DNA of 64,000 nucleotides from Coriobacteriaceae bacterium (GTDB taxonomy: Bacteria; Actinomycetota; Coriobacteriia; Coriobacteriales; Coriobacteriaceae). The notes below the pieces were generated by a model that saw only the letters and a list, made by a program, of their open reading frames with translations, was not told the DNA's origin and ran no database searches. This document shows positions 55,851 through 64,000 of this stretch, in pieces; the first letter of the stretch is position 1, and each line of letters opens with the position of its first letter. The DNA lies in contig JAUNDT010000003.1 of NCBI GenBank assembly GCA_030525945.1, forward strand, positions 137,774 to 201,773. Direction: 5' to 3'. Position numbers and translations under genes: made by a program.

Positions 55851-56174
55851 ACGGCCGCGGAGCTGGGGTGCGGCGTGCTCACCCTGCGCGACATCGTGGC
55901 GGAGCTGGAGAAGCCCGGCCGCGACCCGCGCGACGACGCTCCCGAGGTGGGCATGGAGCTCAAGGGCGCGGTGCGCAACGTGGTCGACTTCGGCGCGTTC
56001 GTGGACGTCGGCGTGCACCAGGACGGATTGGTGTACATCTCCAAAATGGCGGACCGCTTCGTGGGGCACCCGAGCGAGGTCGTCTCCGTGGGCGACACGG
56101 TGACCGTGTGGGTCACGGGCGTGGACCGCGCCCGCAAGAAGATCTCCCTCACCATGGTCGAGGGCCGTATGTAG
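55851..56174 (+). pseudogene. tex: 3' remnant of tex (S1-domain RNA-binding protein)
   Basis: About 107 codons in frame to a TAG: GVLTLRDIVAELEKPGRDPR, then the S1 domain with GMELKGAVRNVVDFGAFVDV, HQDGLVYISKMADRFVGHP and KKISLTMVEGRM. This is the end of the transcription accessory protein Tex, normally about 720-770 residues; about 85 percent is missing. The left end meets the transposase remnant at 55850, so insertion followed by deletion is the likely history. Lacking a start signal, it is probably not translated. An intact tex would have to be elsewhere. Confidence 0.88.
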
Positions 56175-56418
56175 GAGGCGGCCCCGGGGCCGGAGTCAGG
56201 CCTGTGCGCGAAGGCGGTGCCAGCACCGGCGCGGCAGGGTGCCGCGCGAAGGCGGTCCCAGGGTCGGCGCTGCGGGTTGTCGTGCTCTTCATCTTCAAGC
56301 TGGACGAACGCCGCTCCTGCAAATCTCGCGCCCTGAGCAATTGAGAACGGCTGGCCGTCTTCAAGCTGGAAGGATACCGCGCCTGCAAGCCGACCGAACG
56401 TGCTGCCCTACGGAGCAC
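56175..56418. other. Non-coding DNA with short direct repeats
   Basis: Two short direct repeats are visible: GCGCGAAGGCGGTSCCAG (56206 and 56244; S is G or C) and TCTTCAAGCTGGA (56292 and 56358), the latter followed by similar CGCSCCTGCAA segments. No gene is supported. Confidence 0.5.
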
Positions 56419-56727
56419 CAGCACGTTCGGCCACTTTTCGCCCTTGTTTTCACCTGAAAAGTGGCATTTCGTGCTGACGAGCCGCAGGGCAGCACGTTCG
56501 GCCGCCTTGCGCTGCCATGCTGCCGGTCCTCGCCCTGTTTCCATCCTGGCGTGCCGTGGGCCGGCGCGTGGGACCACTGCGGTCACTTCACCAGAGACCA
56601 GCACGATTGGCCACCTTTCGCCCTTGTTTTCACCTGAAAAGTGGCTGATCGTGCTGGTGCGTTGCAGGACAGCTCCCGCGGACACTTTTTACCCTTGTTT
56701 TTCGAGAAAAGTGAAACTTCGTGCTGG
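56419..56727. repeat. Three hairpin modules with TTTCGCCCTTGTTTTCACC cores
   Basis: Copy 1 (56419-56476) and copy 2 (56599-56656) have arms CAGCACG/CGTGCTG and GCCACTTTTC/GAAAAGTGGC (copy 2 with two changes) around an identical GCCCTTGTTTTCACCT loop. They are 180 bases apart. Copy 3 (56680-56727) is more diverged but keeps ACCCTTGTTTTTCGAGAAAAG and CGTGCTGG. Between them GCAGGGCAGC recurs three times. Confidence 0.75.
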
Positions 56728-56868
56728 CGTGCGGCAGGGCAGCGCCCGTGGCCACTATGCGCTGGCGTGTCGCTGTCCTCCAAGTGGGAGGGTCGCTGCA
56801 TATACCCCCTCATGTCGTGCTGCCGGTGTCCGGATGCGAGGGTCAATCGCATACTTCATTGGCCATAT

Positions 56869-57197
56869 GGTCAAATCTCTGCGTGTCTGGGCGAATCTGA
56901 ATTCACTGGCGCTTTGAAATCACGCAAATGCCCGGCCGATTGGTCAAATCACCCTGTGACTGGGTGAACTTGAACCCCTCATGTGCTTCCAATTAATCAA
57001 ATATAAGGAGCATTGGTCAAATTGCCCCGCGATTGGGCTTCCATGGTGCTAAATCTTGGGTTGTGATACTCGATCAACGCATTGAAAAGGCCCAGTCACG
57101 GGGTAATTTGACCAATGGTCTTGGTTTTTGCTTCCGGATGGCGTCGTGAACTCGCCAACGACGCGGGTAAGGTGCCCAGTCAGCGGGTGATTTGACC
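56869..57197. repeat. Five 24-bp GGTCAAATC modules
   Basis: Three forward copies begin at 56869, 56942 and 57015 (GGTCAAATCACCCTGTGACT and variants, ending TGGGY). Two inverted copies at 57090-57113 and 57174-57197 read GCCCAGTCASGGGGTAATTT and GCCCAGTCAGCGGGTGATTT, each ending GACC. Forward copies are exactly 73 bases apart. The inner DNA is AT-richer than the genome. Function unknown; binding sites or a mobile-element end are possible. Confidence 0.8.
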
Positions 57198-57337
57198 ACG
57201 CCCCCTCATTTTTGCAGCTTATGATGCCGAGATGGCGACGCGAGGCGGGGGAGCTTACGACTTCCGGCGTTAAGAGTGGATTCTGTGTCGTTGGGATCGC
57301 GTCGCACGGAATTGAGATTGGGGCGCACGGCGGAGAG

Positions 57338-57490
57338 CTTGCGCTGCGCTACCTGCTCTCCCTCGCCGCCGGCGAGCCCGGTTTCAAGGTCGACGACATC
57401 GACCACTTCGGCAACCGCCGCATCCGCACGATGGGCGGGCTCGTGGCGAACCAGTTCCGCACGGGCATGAGCCGTATGGAGGGCGTGATG
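57338..57490 (+). pseudogene. Internal fragment of rpoB (RNA polymerase beta)
   Basis: Fifty-one in-frame codons match the highly conserved beta-subunit region before the rifampicin cluster: [46 protein letters not shown]. The DDIDHxGNRR and NQxRxGxxRxE patterns are diagnostic. Flanking codons on both sides do not match RpoB. Changes such as VGEL to MGGL suggest decay. It is a displaced gene fragment; no other rpo gene is near. Confidence 0.85.
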
Positions 57491-57956
57491 TGCGGATGGG
57501 AGTTCACGGGCTTCGAAGTTAAGCTTGCAGCGCGTGGAGGAGGGGCTTGCTCCCTTTGACGTCGGGTTTGAGGCCTACGGCGTCGTAATTGACGCCTATG
57601 ACCCCGGAATTGCTGTCCGCAGCGTCCAATTTGCGGTGCGCGAGGTGAGCTTGGGGTTCGTGATGGGGAGTTCAATGAGGCTACGTCGAGCTTGATGACT
57701 ATGACGTCGAGCTTGATGACGGTGGCGTAGGGGTGACGGGCTGCTGCGTTGAGAGCTGGATTGCCATGCTCGAACGGCTCTCTTTTACGATGATCTGACT
57801 AAACGGATCTACCTGCATTCCGTACACCGTAAAACAGACCAGGGCTCCTGCAGGTTGGTGCGCGGGTTGGTGGCAAGATAGTGGCAAAACAATCGGCCAG
57901 CTCAAGCAGAGGCGCATCCTCAAGTGCGCGAGTTGGTGGCAACAAAGTAGCAAAGC
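57491..57956. other. Non-coding DNA with tandem duplication and direct repeat near tRNA-Asn
   Basis: ACGTCGAGCTTGATGAC occurs twice (57683 and 57704). Closer to tRNA-Asn a 33-base direct repeat, GCGCGRGTTGGTGGCAA with AGTRGCAAARCAA, occurs at 57860-57892 and 57926-57958. The second copy abuts the tRNA terminator, a typical place for integrase core or arm sites, but no integrase gene is visible. No gene is supported. Confidence 0.5.
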
Positions 57957-57985
57957 AACAAAAAGACCCGCTGATAAGCGGGTCT
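57957..57985 (-). terminator. Intrinsic terminator of tRNA-Asn
   Basis: Read on the minus strand, AGACCCGC pairs with GCGGGTCT around a six-base loop and is followed by TTTTTGTTG. It lies nine bases beyond the tRNA 3' end. Confidence 0.9.
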
Positions 57986-57993
57986 GAAAGTTC

Positions 57994-58068
57994 TGGCTCC
58001 TCGAGTAGGACTTGAACCTACAACAACGCGGTTAACAGCCGCGGGCTCTACCATTGAGCTATCGAGGA
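57994..58068 (-). tRNA. tRNA-Asn (anticodon GUU)
   Basis: A 75-nt tRNA including the encoded CCA. Acceptor arms TCCTCGA/TCGAGGA, D-arm TAGCTCAATGGTAGAGC, anticodon stem-loop GCGG-CTGTTAA-CCGC with anticodon GTT, and GGTTCAAGTCC in the T-arm. Its 3' side faces the repeat-rich region, which makes it a potential integration target. Confidence 0.97.
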
Positions 58069-58191
58069 ATTGTCAAGTTGCTGCTCGCTCTGTGCGCCCT
58101 TGCAACGAAATTTATTATACGAAACATCGAGACGCGTGCAAGCACTTTTTTAAAAATTTTTTCAAGTGCCCGATCCGCCGCGTTTCTAAGC

Positions 58192-58791
58192 CTATTCGGC
58201 CTGGAAGGTGTCGCGGTCGGGGGCGAAGCTCTGCATCGCCTCGATGGTGCGGGCGAACAGCTCGTCGAGCTCCCAGCCGAGCATCTCGGCACCCGAGCGG
58301 ATCACGTCGCGGCTCACGCCGGCGGCAAAGCGCTTGTCCTTGAACTTCTTCTTGAGCGACTTCACGTTGAAGTCCATAACGCTCTTGGACGGGCGCATCA
58401 CAACGGCGGCGCCAATAAGGCCGGTGAGCTCCTCGCAGGCAAAGAGGATCTTCTCCATCATGAGCTCCGGCTTGGGAAGCGAGGTGTTGAAGTCGCTCGT
58501 GTGACTCTGAATGGCGCGGATGAGTTCCGGAGTGCCGCCGGCCGCCTCGATGTCCTTGGCGGCGTAGATGGTGTGGTTCATGGGGTCGTCGTCGTGCTCT
58601 TCCCAGTCCAGGTCGTGCAGCAGGCCCACAATGCCCCAAAACTGGACGTTCTCGGGGTCGTACTCCTGCGCAAAGTAACGCATCGTGTTCTCGACCGTTT
58701 CGCCGTGCTCAAGGTGGAACGGATCGGTGTTGTGGGCGCAGAGCAGCTCGTAGGCCTGCTCGCGCGTCATGCCGGCAGAAAGGGTTGGCAT
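58192..58791 (-). CDS. HD-domain metal-dependent phosphohydrolase
   Basis: A 199-residue HD-superfamily protein. The His-Asp pair is in LLHDLDWEEHDDDP (His59, Asp60), an upstream His (HLEHGETV) completes the metal ligands, and HTSDF follows. The C-terminal half is helical and basic. AGGAGG precedes the ATG. Members act as nucleotidases or phosphodiesterases; this subgroup, common in Firmicutes and Coriobacteria, has no settled substrate. It follows the CarD-like gene on the same strand after 38 bases, so the two may be cotranscribed. Confidence 0.87.
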   Translation of the reverse strand: MPTLSAGMTREQAYELLCAHNTDPFHLEHGETVENTMRYFAQEYDPENVQFWGIVGLLHDLDWEEHDDDPMNHTIYAAKDIEAAGGTPELIRAIQSHTSDFNTSLPKPELMMEKILFACEELTGLIGAAVVMRPSKSVMDFNVKSLKKKFKDKRFAAGVSRDVIRSGAEMLGWELDELFARTIEAMQSFAPDRDTFQAE

Positions 58792-58829
58792 GGTGACCTC
58801 CTCAGGTGCAAGAAGCCTTATAGATGCCC

Positions 58830-59339
58830 TTAGTTTAGCGCGGCGAGTTCCCCGGCGGCTGCCACGGCATCCATAAAGCGCTGCTCGATCTCGGACTCCT
58901 CGGCATCGAGCGCGACGGCGAACTCCTCGATGGAGCGCTTGCGGGCCTCTTTGAGCACGCGCGCGTAATAGCTGCTGGGTTTTTTACCGCGCGCCTCGGC
59001 CTCGGCGATGCGGCAGCGCATGGTTTTCGCTACGCGGACAGTTTCGGGGGCGCCCAGCTTGAGCTGCTGTTTAAAATGCGTCTCCTCAAGCGAGCTGTTG
59101 CGCTCCGTGAACGGGTCCACGTCCAGCTCGGCGTAGGTGGCCAAAAGATCCTCCGCGGCATCGCGCGAGATGGCCTCATGCAGGCGATTTTGCTGTGAGA
59201 GGGGATAGGAGAGGTGCGTCTCGGAGCGGCCGCTGCGTGCGCGCAGCAAGATCATGGGCGCGGGTCCCTCGTCCGAAAAGCCCACGACCGTGCAGACGCC
59301 CTGCCCGGGATGAATAACGTGCTGACCGATTTTGAACAT
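58830..59339 (-). CDS. CarD-like RNA polymerase-binding regulator
   Basis: A 169-residue CarD_CdnL_TRCF-type protein. The N-terminal Tudor-like domain that binds the RNA polymerase beta subunit shows IGQHVIHPGQGVCTVVGF, and the C-terminus is a helical DNA-contacting domain. CarD stabilises open promoter complexes, especially of rRNA genes, in Actinobacteria. GGAGGAAGC precedes the ATG at 59339; an in-frame ATG eight codons upstream would include the Shine-Dalgarno and is rejected. A -10-like TAGAAT lies about 50 bases upstream on the minus strand. Confidence 0.9.
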   Translation of the reverse strand: MFKIGQHVIHPGQGVCTVVGFSDEGPAPMILLRARSGRSETHLSYPLSQQNRLHEAISRDAAEDLLATYAELDVDPFTERNSSLEETHFKQQLKLGAPETVRVAKTMRCRIAEAEARGKKPSSYYARVLKEARKRSIEEFAVALDAEESEIEQRFMDAVAAAGELAALN

Positions 59340-59659
59340 GCTTCCTCCAACTGAATACCCCATACGCTAATATTGCTCTATTCTACCATGTTTACGTGCG
59401 GATTCGTACAAAAGTGCCCCTATAAGCTCTCAATTAGCATGAATAACGAGTGAAAAAACCGCAGCAAGCTAAGCGCAAGCGTGCAAAACGAATCATCTCT
59501 ATGCATTCCCGTGCTCACATGCTCCACAAAAATGATGAACACCGCACGGTTTATTCAATTGTTCGGCCACTAGCTGCGGCGCTGTGCTAAAGTACAGTGC
59601 GTCTGTACGTGAGCCCTGCGAGAAGGACATCTCAGGGCCATAGGATGAGGAGGACCTCT
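59340..59659. other. Divergent intergenic region between carD-like gene and argS
   Basis: This 320-base stretch is AT-rich for this genome, as expected for a divergent promoter region. The minus-strand -10-like TAGAAT is near 59385 and a plus-strand TAAAGT is near 59592. No gene, repeat or riboswitch is evident. Confidence 0.6.
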
Positions 59660-61513
59660 ATGCCGGAGAAGATTGAAGAGCTGGTACGCGCCGCGCTGAC
59701 CGCTGCTCAGGAGGCTGGCGACCTGCCCGCGTTCGAGCTTGAGGATTGTGGTATCGAGCGACCGGCTGACACTTCTCACGGCGAGTGGACCTCCACCTGC
59801 GCTATGAAGTCCGCCAAGCTCGCCCATTGCGCGCCGCGCGCCATCTCCGAGGCGATTGTGAAGCATCTGCCCGAGAACGCCGACGTCGAGAAGGTCGAGA
59901 TCGCGGGCCCCGGCTTCATTAACTTCTACCTGTCTGCCGCCTGCAAGAACGCCGTGTTCGGCGTCGCCCGCGAGCAGGGCATGGATTTCGCCAAGTCCAA
60001 CGTGGGCAAGGGCTTGAAGACCCAGGTCGAGTTCGTGTCCGCCAACCCGGTCGGCCCCATGCACGTGGGTCACGGCCGCTGGGCCGCGCTCGGCGACTCG
60101 CTTTGCCGCGTGATGAGCCACGCCGGCTACGACATCCAGCGTGAGTTCTACATCAACGACCACGGCTCCCAGATGGACGTGTTCGGCAACTCCATCTCCT
60201 ACCGCTACATGCAGCTCATCGAGATCATGGAGAAGGAGGGCCTCGACATCGACGGCGCCCGCGATTTCCTGGCCAAGGACCGCGACAACTTCGTGCAGGA
60301 CGAGGCTGACGAGCACCTCGATTCGCATCCCTACATGGACGCCTTCACCGAGGGCCTGGGCGGCAACGCCTACGGCGGCACCTACATCATCGACGAGGCC
60401 GCTGCCTTCTACAAGAAGGACGGCGACAAGTGGGCCCACGTGTCGGATGAGGAGCGCATGCTCTACTTCCGCGAGGAGGGCTACGCCAAGATGGTGGAGA
60501 ACATGCGCCAGCTGTGCCACGACGTCCGCTGCGACTTCGACAAGTGGTTCTCGGAGCGCACCGTCTACATCAAGGACACCGAGGGCGCAAACGCCGGCAC
60601 CTCCGCGGTCGACCGCGCCTTTGCCAAGCTCGAGGAGATGGGTTACCTCTACAACAAGGACGGCGCCCTGTGGTTCCGTTCCACCGACCTGGGCGATGAC
60701 AAGGACCGCGTGCTGGTGAAGGCCAACGGCGAGTACACCTACTTCGCCTCCGACGTGGCCTATCACTGGGATAAGTTCCAGCGCGTCGACCACGTTATCG
60801 ACATCTGGGGCTGCGACCACCACGGCTACATCAACCGCGTGCGCTGCGTCTGCGACGCCTTGGGCTACCCCGGCAAGTTCGAGGTGCTGCTCGGCCAGTT
60901 CGTCAACCTGCTCCGCAACGGCAAACCGATCCGCATGTCCAAGCGCAAGGGCACCATGGTCACCTTCCAGGAGCTCGTGGACGAGGTCGGCGCCGACGCC
61001 ACGCGCTACACCCTGATCTCCCGCTCCTCCAACCAGGCCATCGACTTCGACATCGAGGCCGTTAAGGAGAAGAGCCAGAACAACCCCGTGTACTACGTGC
61101 AGTACGCGCATGCCCGCATCTGCTCCATCCTGCGCAAGGCCGCCGGTGTGACGGTTGAAGAGGCCGCCGAGCTGGGCATGGACGCCGTGGCCGCCAAGGC
61201 CATCGGCGAGAACGTGGACTACGCGCTGCTCACCGACCCCACCGAGCTCGCGCTCTCCCGCAAGATCTCCGAGCTCGAGGACCTCATCGCCTCCTGCGCC
61301 CGCGACCGCGCGCCGTTCCGCCTCACGCACTTCGCCGAGGAGCTCGCCGCCGGCTTCCACAGCTTCTACCAGGCCTGCCAGGTGCTGCCGAGCGAGGGCC
61401 GTCCGGTCGACGCCGAGCTGTCTCACGCCCGCCTCGCCGCGTGCGACGCCGTGCGCTCCGTGCTGGCACTCGTGCTGAGCCTGATCGGCGTTTCCGCGCC
61501 TGAGACCATGTAG
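59660..61513 (+). CDS. argS: Arginyl-tRNA synthetase
   Basis: Charges tRNA-Arg. The 617-residue class I enzyme has an N-terminal Add1 domain, SANPVGPMHVGHGRWAALGD (HVGH 135-138), SKRKGTMV (about 427) as the KMSKS-like loop, and a C-terminal DALR anticodon domain (about 490-617). The ATG follows GAGGAGGACC; longer in-frame sequence upstream has no start signal. A strong terminator follows. It is divergent from the CarD-like gene and precedes rho. Confidence 0.97.
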   Translation: MPEKIEELVRAALTAAQEAGDLPAFELEDCGIERPADTSHGEWTSTCAMKSAKLAHCAPRAISEAIVKHLPENADVEKVEIAGPGFINFYLSAACKNAVFGVAREQGMDFAKSNVGKGLKTQVEFVSANPVGPMHVGHGRWAALGDSLCRVMSHAGYDIQREFYINDHGSQMDVFGNSISYRYMQLIEIMEKEGLDIDGARDFLAKDRDNFVQDEADEHLDSHPYMDAFTEGLGGNAYGGTYIIDEAAAFYKKDGDKWAHVSDEERMLYFREEGYAKMVENMRQLCHDVRCDFDKWFSERTVYIKDTEGANAGTSAVDRAFAKLEEMGYLYNKDGALWFRSTDLGDDKDRVLVKANGEYTYFASDVAYHWDKFQRVDHVIDIWGCDHHGYINRVRCVCDALGYPGKFEVLLGQFVNLLRNGKPIRMSKRKGTMVTFQELVDEVGADATRYTLISRSSNQAIDFDIEAVKEKSQNNPVYYVQYAHARICSILRKAAGVTVEEAAELGMDAVAAKAIGENVDYALLTDPTELALSRKISELEDLIASCARDRAPFRLTHFAEELAAGFHSFYQACQVLPSEGRPVDAELSHARLAACDAVRSVLALVLSLIGVSAPETM

Positions 61514-61543
61514 TCGCAGCTTCCCATAGCTCACATGTTGCTG

Positions 61544-61577
61544 AGCCGCCCGCGTGTTGGTGCGCGGGCGGCTTTTT
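61544..61577 (+). terminator. Intrinsic terminator of argS
   Basis: AGCCGCCCGCG and CGCGGGCGGCT form an 11-bp perfect stem with an eight-base loop, followed by TTTTA. It is 30 bases past the stop codon. Confidence 0.95.
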
Positions 61578-61731
61578 ATGTGCAGCTCAGGTGCGTTATG
61601 GTATATTTCACCTAGCGCGAACGTGTGCGCCCCAATTCTCCCTACAACGTATGCGAATTCACCCCATGTTTGTAGCTTTACGGGTTTGCGTAAGCGTTCG
61701 CACCAATAACGCGAGAAGAAAGTAGAACCGC

Positions 61732-64000
61732 GTGTCTGAAGAAATGAATACTGAAAACGCCCCTGCCGAGGTCGAAGCACCTGCTGCTGCGTCCGCGCGT
61801 GCTGGTGCTGAGGCGCCTGCCAAGAGGGTTGTTAAGGCTGCTGAGAAGGCCGCTGCAAAGGCGGATGCCGCTGAGGCGGAGGCTGTAAAGGCCGCTGCCG
61901 CGTCTGAGAAGGCCGTTGCCGATGCCGCTCCTGCTCAGGCTCCTGCTGAGGACGCCAAGCCGGTCAAGCGCCGCCCCGGTCGTCCCCGCAAGAGCGAGGC
62001 TGCCCGTGCCGCGCAGGCCGCTGAGTCCTCCCAGGACGCTCCGAGCTCTGATGCCGCCCAGGCGAAGGTCGATGAGGGCGCATCTGAGCCCCAGGTAGCC
62101 GCTCCCGCGAAGCGTCGTGGCCGTCCACGCAAGAGCGCACAGGCGGCTGCCGAGGCCGAGGCCGCTGTCGCCGTTGAATCCGCCGAGATCATGCAGGCCC
62201 GCGCCCTAGCGCAAATCAGCCAGGCGTCGGTCGTGCGCCGCGAGCGCAGGCGTGCCGAGCGTGCGGAGAAAATGCTGACGGGCGGGTCTTCCGAGGGCGC
62301 TGCTCCTGCGAAGGACGCGACTTTTGATCCTGTTGCCGATAAGCCGCTTATGGTGGACCCGGCCCTGCGCCCGCACGCGCGCGGCCGCAAGCCCAAGGCC
62401 TATGTGGAGGCCGAGAAGGCCGTAGCCGAGGCTCTGGCTGCTCAGCAGGCCGCGTATATGGCGGAGCGTGAGAAGGCCGCCCATGCGGGGGAGAAGGCCG
62501 AGGACGGCGCGGCTGCGCAGGTCGAGGGCGCTGGTGCTTCTGCTGCCGAGCGCGCTGCCGAGTCAGTCTCCGAATCTGAGGCCGCAGTTGCTCCCGTGCG
62601 CGATTCCCGTCCGGGTCGCGCCTCCCGCGCCAAGAAAGCTGCCGCCGATGCCCCGCGCGGCAAGAGGCGCTCGAAGGCCGGCGTCGACGAGGATGCGCCT
62701 GCACCCGCGGCTCCCGCAGACGCCTCCGCATCCGAGGGTGCTTCCGCCGAGTCCTCCTCGGCAGCTGATGCCTCCGCCCCTGAGTCCCCTGCGGTAGATG
62801 CCGAGCCCCGCGAGGGCAAGCAGGCGCGTCGCTCGCACCAGTCCCGCCGCGACAACGACCGCGCCGACCGCCCCGACCGCGCCGACCGTGCCGACAGGAA
62901 GAACGGCAAGGCCGATGAGCGCCGCGAGCGTCGCGAGCGCCAAAAGGAGATGCGCAAGCAGCGCAACAACCGTGCCATGCCCACGGAGCCGAGCCTTTCT
63001 AAGGACGAGCTCGCCGCCATGAAGGTCGCCGAGCTGCGCGAGAAGGCGCGCGAGCTTGATATGGACCCGACGGGCATCAAGAAGGCCGAGCTCGTCGAGG
63101 CGGTCTATGCCGCAGCTGCCCGCGCCGAGGGTTTCCGTGACATCGAGGGCATTCTCGATATGGACAACCAGGGCTACGGCTACATCCGCGCGCACGGGTA
63201 CATGCCCAGCCGCGACGACGCTTTCGTTTCGGCGCAGTTCATCCGCGGTGCGGGCCTTCGCGCGGGCGATTACATCTGCGGTACGCTGCGCCCCATGCGC
63301 CCACAGGACAAGCTCCCCGGTCTGGCCAAGCTCACGTCGGTGAACGGCATGGATCCCGACCAGGTCAAAAAGCGCCCCAAGTTCTCCGACTTGACCCCCA
63401 TTTACCCCAACGAGCCGCTCAAGATGGAGCACGGCAAGGATTCGATCACCGGCCGCGCCATCGACATCGTGAGCCCGATCGGCAAGGGCCAGCGCGGCCT
63501 CATCGTCTCGCCGCCCAAGGCCGGCAAGACCACGATTTTGAAGAAGATCTGCCAGTCCATCGCCGTGAACAACCCCGAGGTGCACCTCATCTGCCTTCTG
63601 GTGGACGAGCGCCCCGAGGAAGTCACCGACATGCAGCGCTCCATTAAGGGCGACGTGGTGGCATCGACCTTCGACATGCCGGCGGACAACCATACGCGCG
63701 TGTCCGAGCTCGTGATCGAGCGCGCCAAGCGCATCGTCGAGATGGGCGGCGACGTGGTCGTGGTGCTCGACTCCATCACGCGCCTCGCCCGCGCCTACAA
63801 CATCGCCGCGCCCGCCTCGGGGCGTATCCTGTCCGGCGGCGTGGACTCCGCGGCGCTGTACCCGCCCAAGCGCTTCCTGGGCGCCGCGCGCAACATCGAG
63901 AACGGCGGCTCGCTCACCATCCTCGCCTCCGCGCTCATCGAGACTGGCTCCAAGATGGACGAGGTGATCTTCGAGGAGTTCAAGGGCACCGGCAACATGG
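61732..64000 (+). CDS. rho: Transcription termination factor Rho, 3' end outside window
   Basis: RNA-dependent hexameric helicase that ends transcription. The window holds the first 756 codons. About 420 N-terminal residues are disordered Ala/Glu/Lys/Arg-rich with three AT-hook-like motifs, [10 protein letters not shown] (79-88), KRRGRPRKS (127-135) and RGRKPK (217-222), and an Arg/Asp-rich patch near 375-415. Then come the Rho_N domain (from about 423), the RNA-binding cold-shock-like domain with GYGYIR, and the ATPase with PPKAGKT (594-600) and [16 protein letters not shown]. The start is GTG after GAGAAGAAAG. An extended -10, TG then TATATT (61602-61607), lies upstream. Long N-termini are known for actinobacterial Rho; this one is unusually long. 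Confidence 0.95.
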   Translation, partial: MSEEMNTENAPAEVEAPAAASARAGAEAPAKRVVKAAEKAAAKADAAEAEAVKAAAASEKAVADAAPAQAPAEDAKPVKRRPGRPRKSEAARAAQAAESSQDAPSSDAAQAKVDEGASEPQVAAPAKRRGRPRKSAQAAAEAEAAVAVESAEIMQARALAQISQASVVRRERRRAERAEKMLTGGSSEGAAPAKDATFDPVADKPLMVDPALRPHARGRKPKAYVEAEKAVAEALAAQQAAYMAEREKAAHAGEKAEDGAAAQVEGAGASAAERAAESVSESEAAVAPVRDSRPGRASRAKKAAADAPRGKRRSKAGVDEDAPAPAAPADASASEGASAESSSAADASAPESPAVDAEPREGKQARRSHQSRRDNDRADRPDRADRADRKNGKADERRERRERQKEMRKQRNNRAMPTEPSLSKDELAAMKVAELREKARELDMDPTGIKKAELVEAVYAAAARAEGFRDIEGILDMDNQGYGYIRAHGYMPSRDDAFVSAQFIRGAGLRAGDYICGTLRPMRPQDKLPGLAKLTSVNGMDPDQVKKRPKFSDLTPIYPNEPLKMEHGKDSITGRAIDIVSPIGKGQRGLIVSPPKAGKTTILKKICQSIAVNNPEVHLICLLVDERPEEVTDMQRSIKGDVVASTFDMPADNHTRVSELVIERAKRIVEMGGDVVVVLDSITRLARAYNIAAPASGRILSGGVDSAALYPPKRFLGAARNIENGGSLTILASALIETGSKMDEVIFEEFKGTGNM

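Noticed and set aside
57212..57559. A complete 115-residue protein around the rpoB fragment
   Set aside because: Only the middle 51 codons match RpoB; the ends are unrelated and there is no start signal.

Overview
The window reads as a chromosomal segment of a high-GC Gram-positive anaerobe of the class Coriobacteriia, most likely Collinsella or a close relative. The basis is the strongly GC-biased codon use, Actinobacteria-like proteins (Rho with a long disordered N-terminus, a CarD-like regulator, DnaG-RpoD adjacency), an LPxTG-anchored host-glycan hydrolase, tandem DegV proteins and a sucrose PTS. Species assignment is inference; no 16S gene is present. Almost all genes lie on the plus strand.

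Layout. 0.2-9 kb: a DEAD-box RNA helicase, a hypothetical protein, two tandem DegV lipid-binding proteins, glucose-6-phosphate isomerase, and on the minus strand a PiT phosphate transporter with its PhoU-like partner. 9-14 kb: RNase P RNA (minus), a YigZ-family protein, a redox-type C_GCAxxG_C_C protein, a MetY-type sulfhydrylase, a nitroreductase and xanthine phosphoribosyltransferase. 14-24 kb: tRNA-Leu, tig-clpP-clpX, valS, folC, an exported RlpA-like cell-wall protein and a membrane zinc-ribbon protein. 24-36 kb: thrS, then a LacI-scrA-scrB sucrose locus with a clear operator cluster, a Cys/Met-enzyme relative that lacks its PLP lysine, a 1065-residue surface GH84 beta-N-acetylglucosaminidase, and mntP with an attenuator-like leader. 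36-42 kb: a ModE-type regulator divergent from guaB across a palindromic promoter, an accessory nuclease-like protein with a MITE-like hairpin behind it, and leuS. 43-55 kb: the translation/transcription cluster rimP-nusA-infB-rbfA-nrnA-truB-ribF-dnaG-rpoD. 58-64 kb: tRNA-Asn, an HD-domain protein, a CarD-like regulator, argS and the first 756 codons of rho.

The accessory signal is in the non-coding DNA. At least three families of palindromic intergenic repeats recur (family A, 37-39 bp palindromes around AGGGTCTGACCCT; family B, paired GTGTACAC sites; family C, 80-150 bp hairpins with a conserved core but different outer arms in each copy), plus two single giant hairpins. The 3 kb between rpoD and tRNA-Asn has no intact gene. 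It holds stacked tandem repeats, the 3' end of an IS256-type transposase abutting the 3' end of a tex gene, an in-frame fragment of rpoB, and two families of 20-60 bp modules in several copies.

Functionally the window is mostly housekeeping: protein synthesis and quality control, nucleotide salvage, glycolysis and phosphate/Mn homeostasis. Sucrose and host-glycan use are the main niche functions. No CRISPR array, prophage, plasmid or complete insertion sequence is visible.
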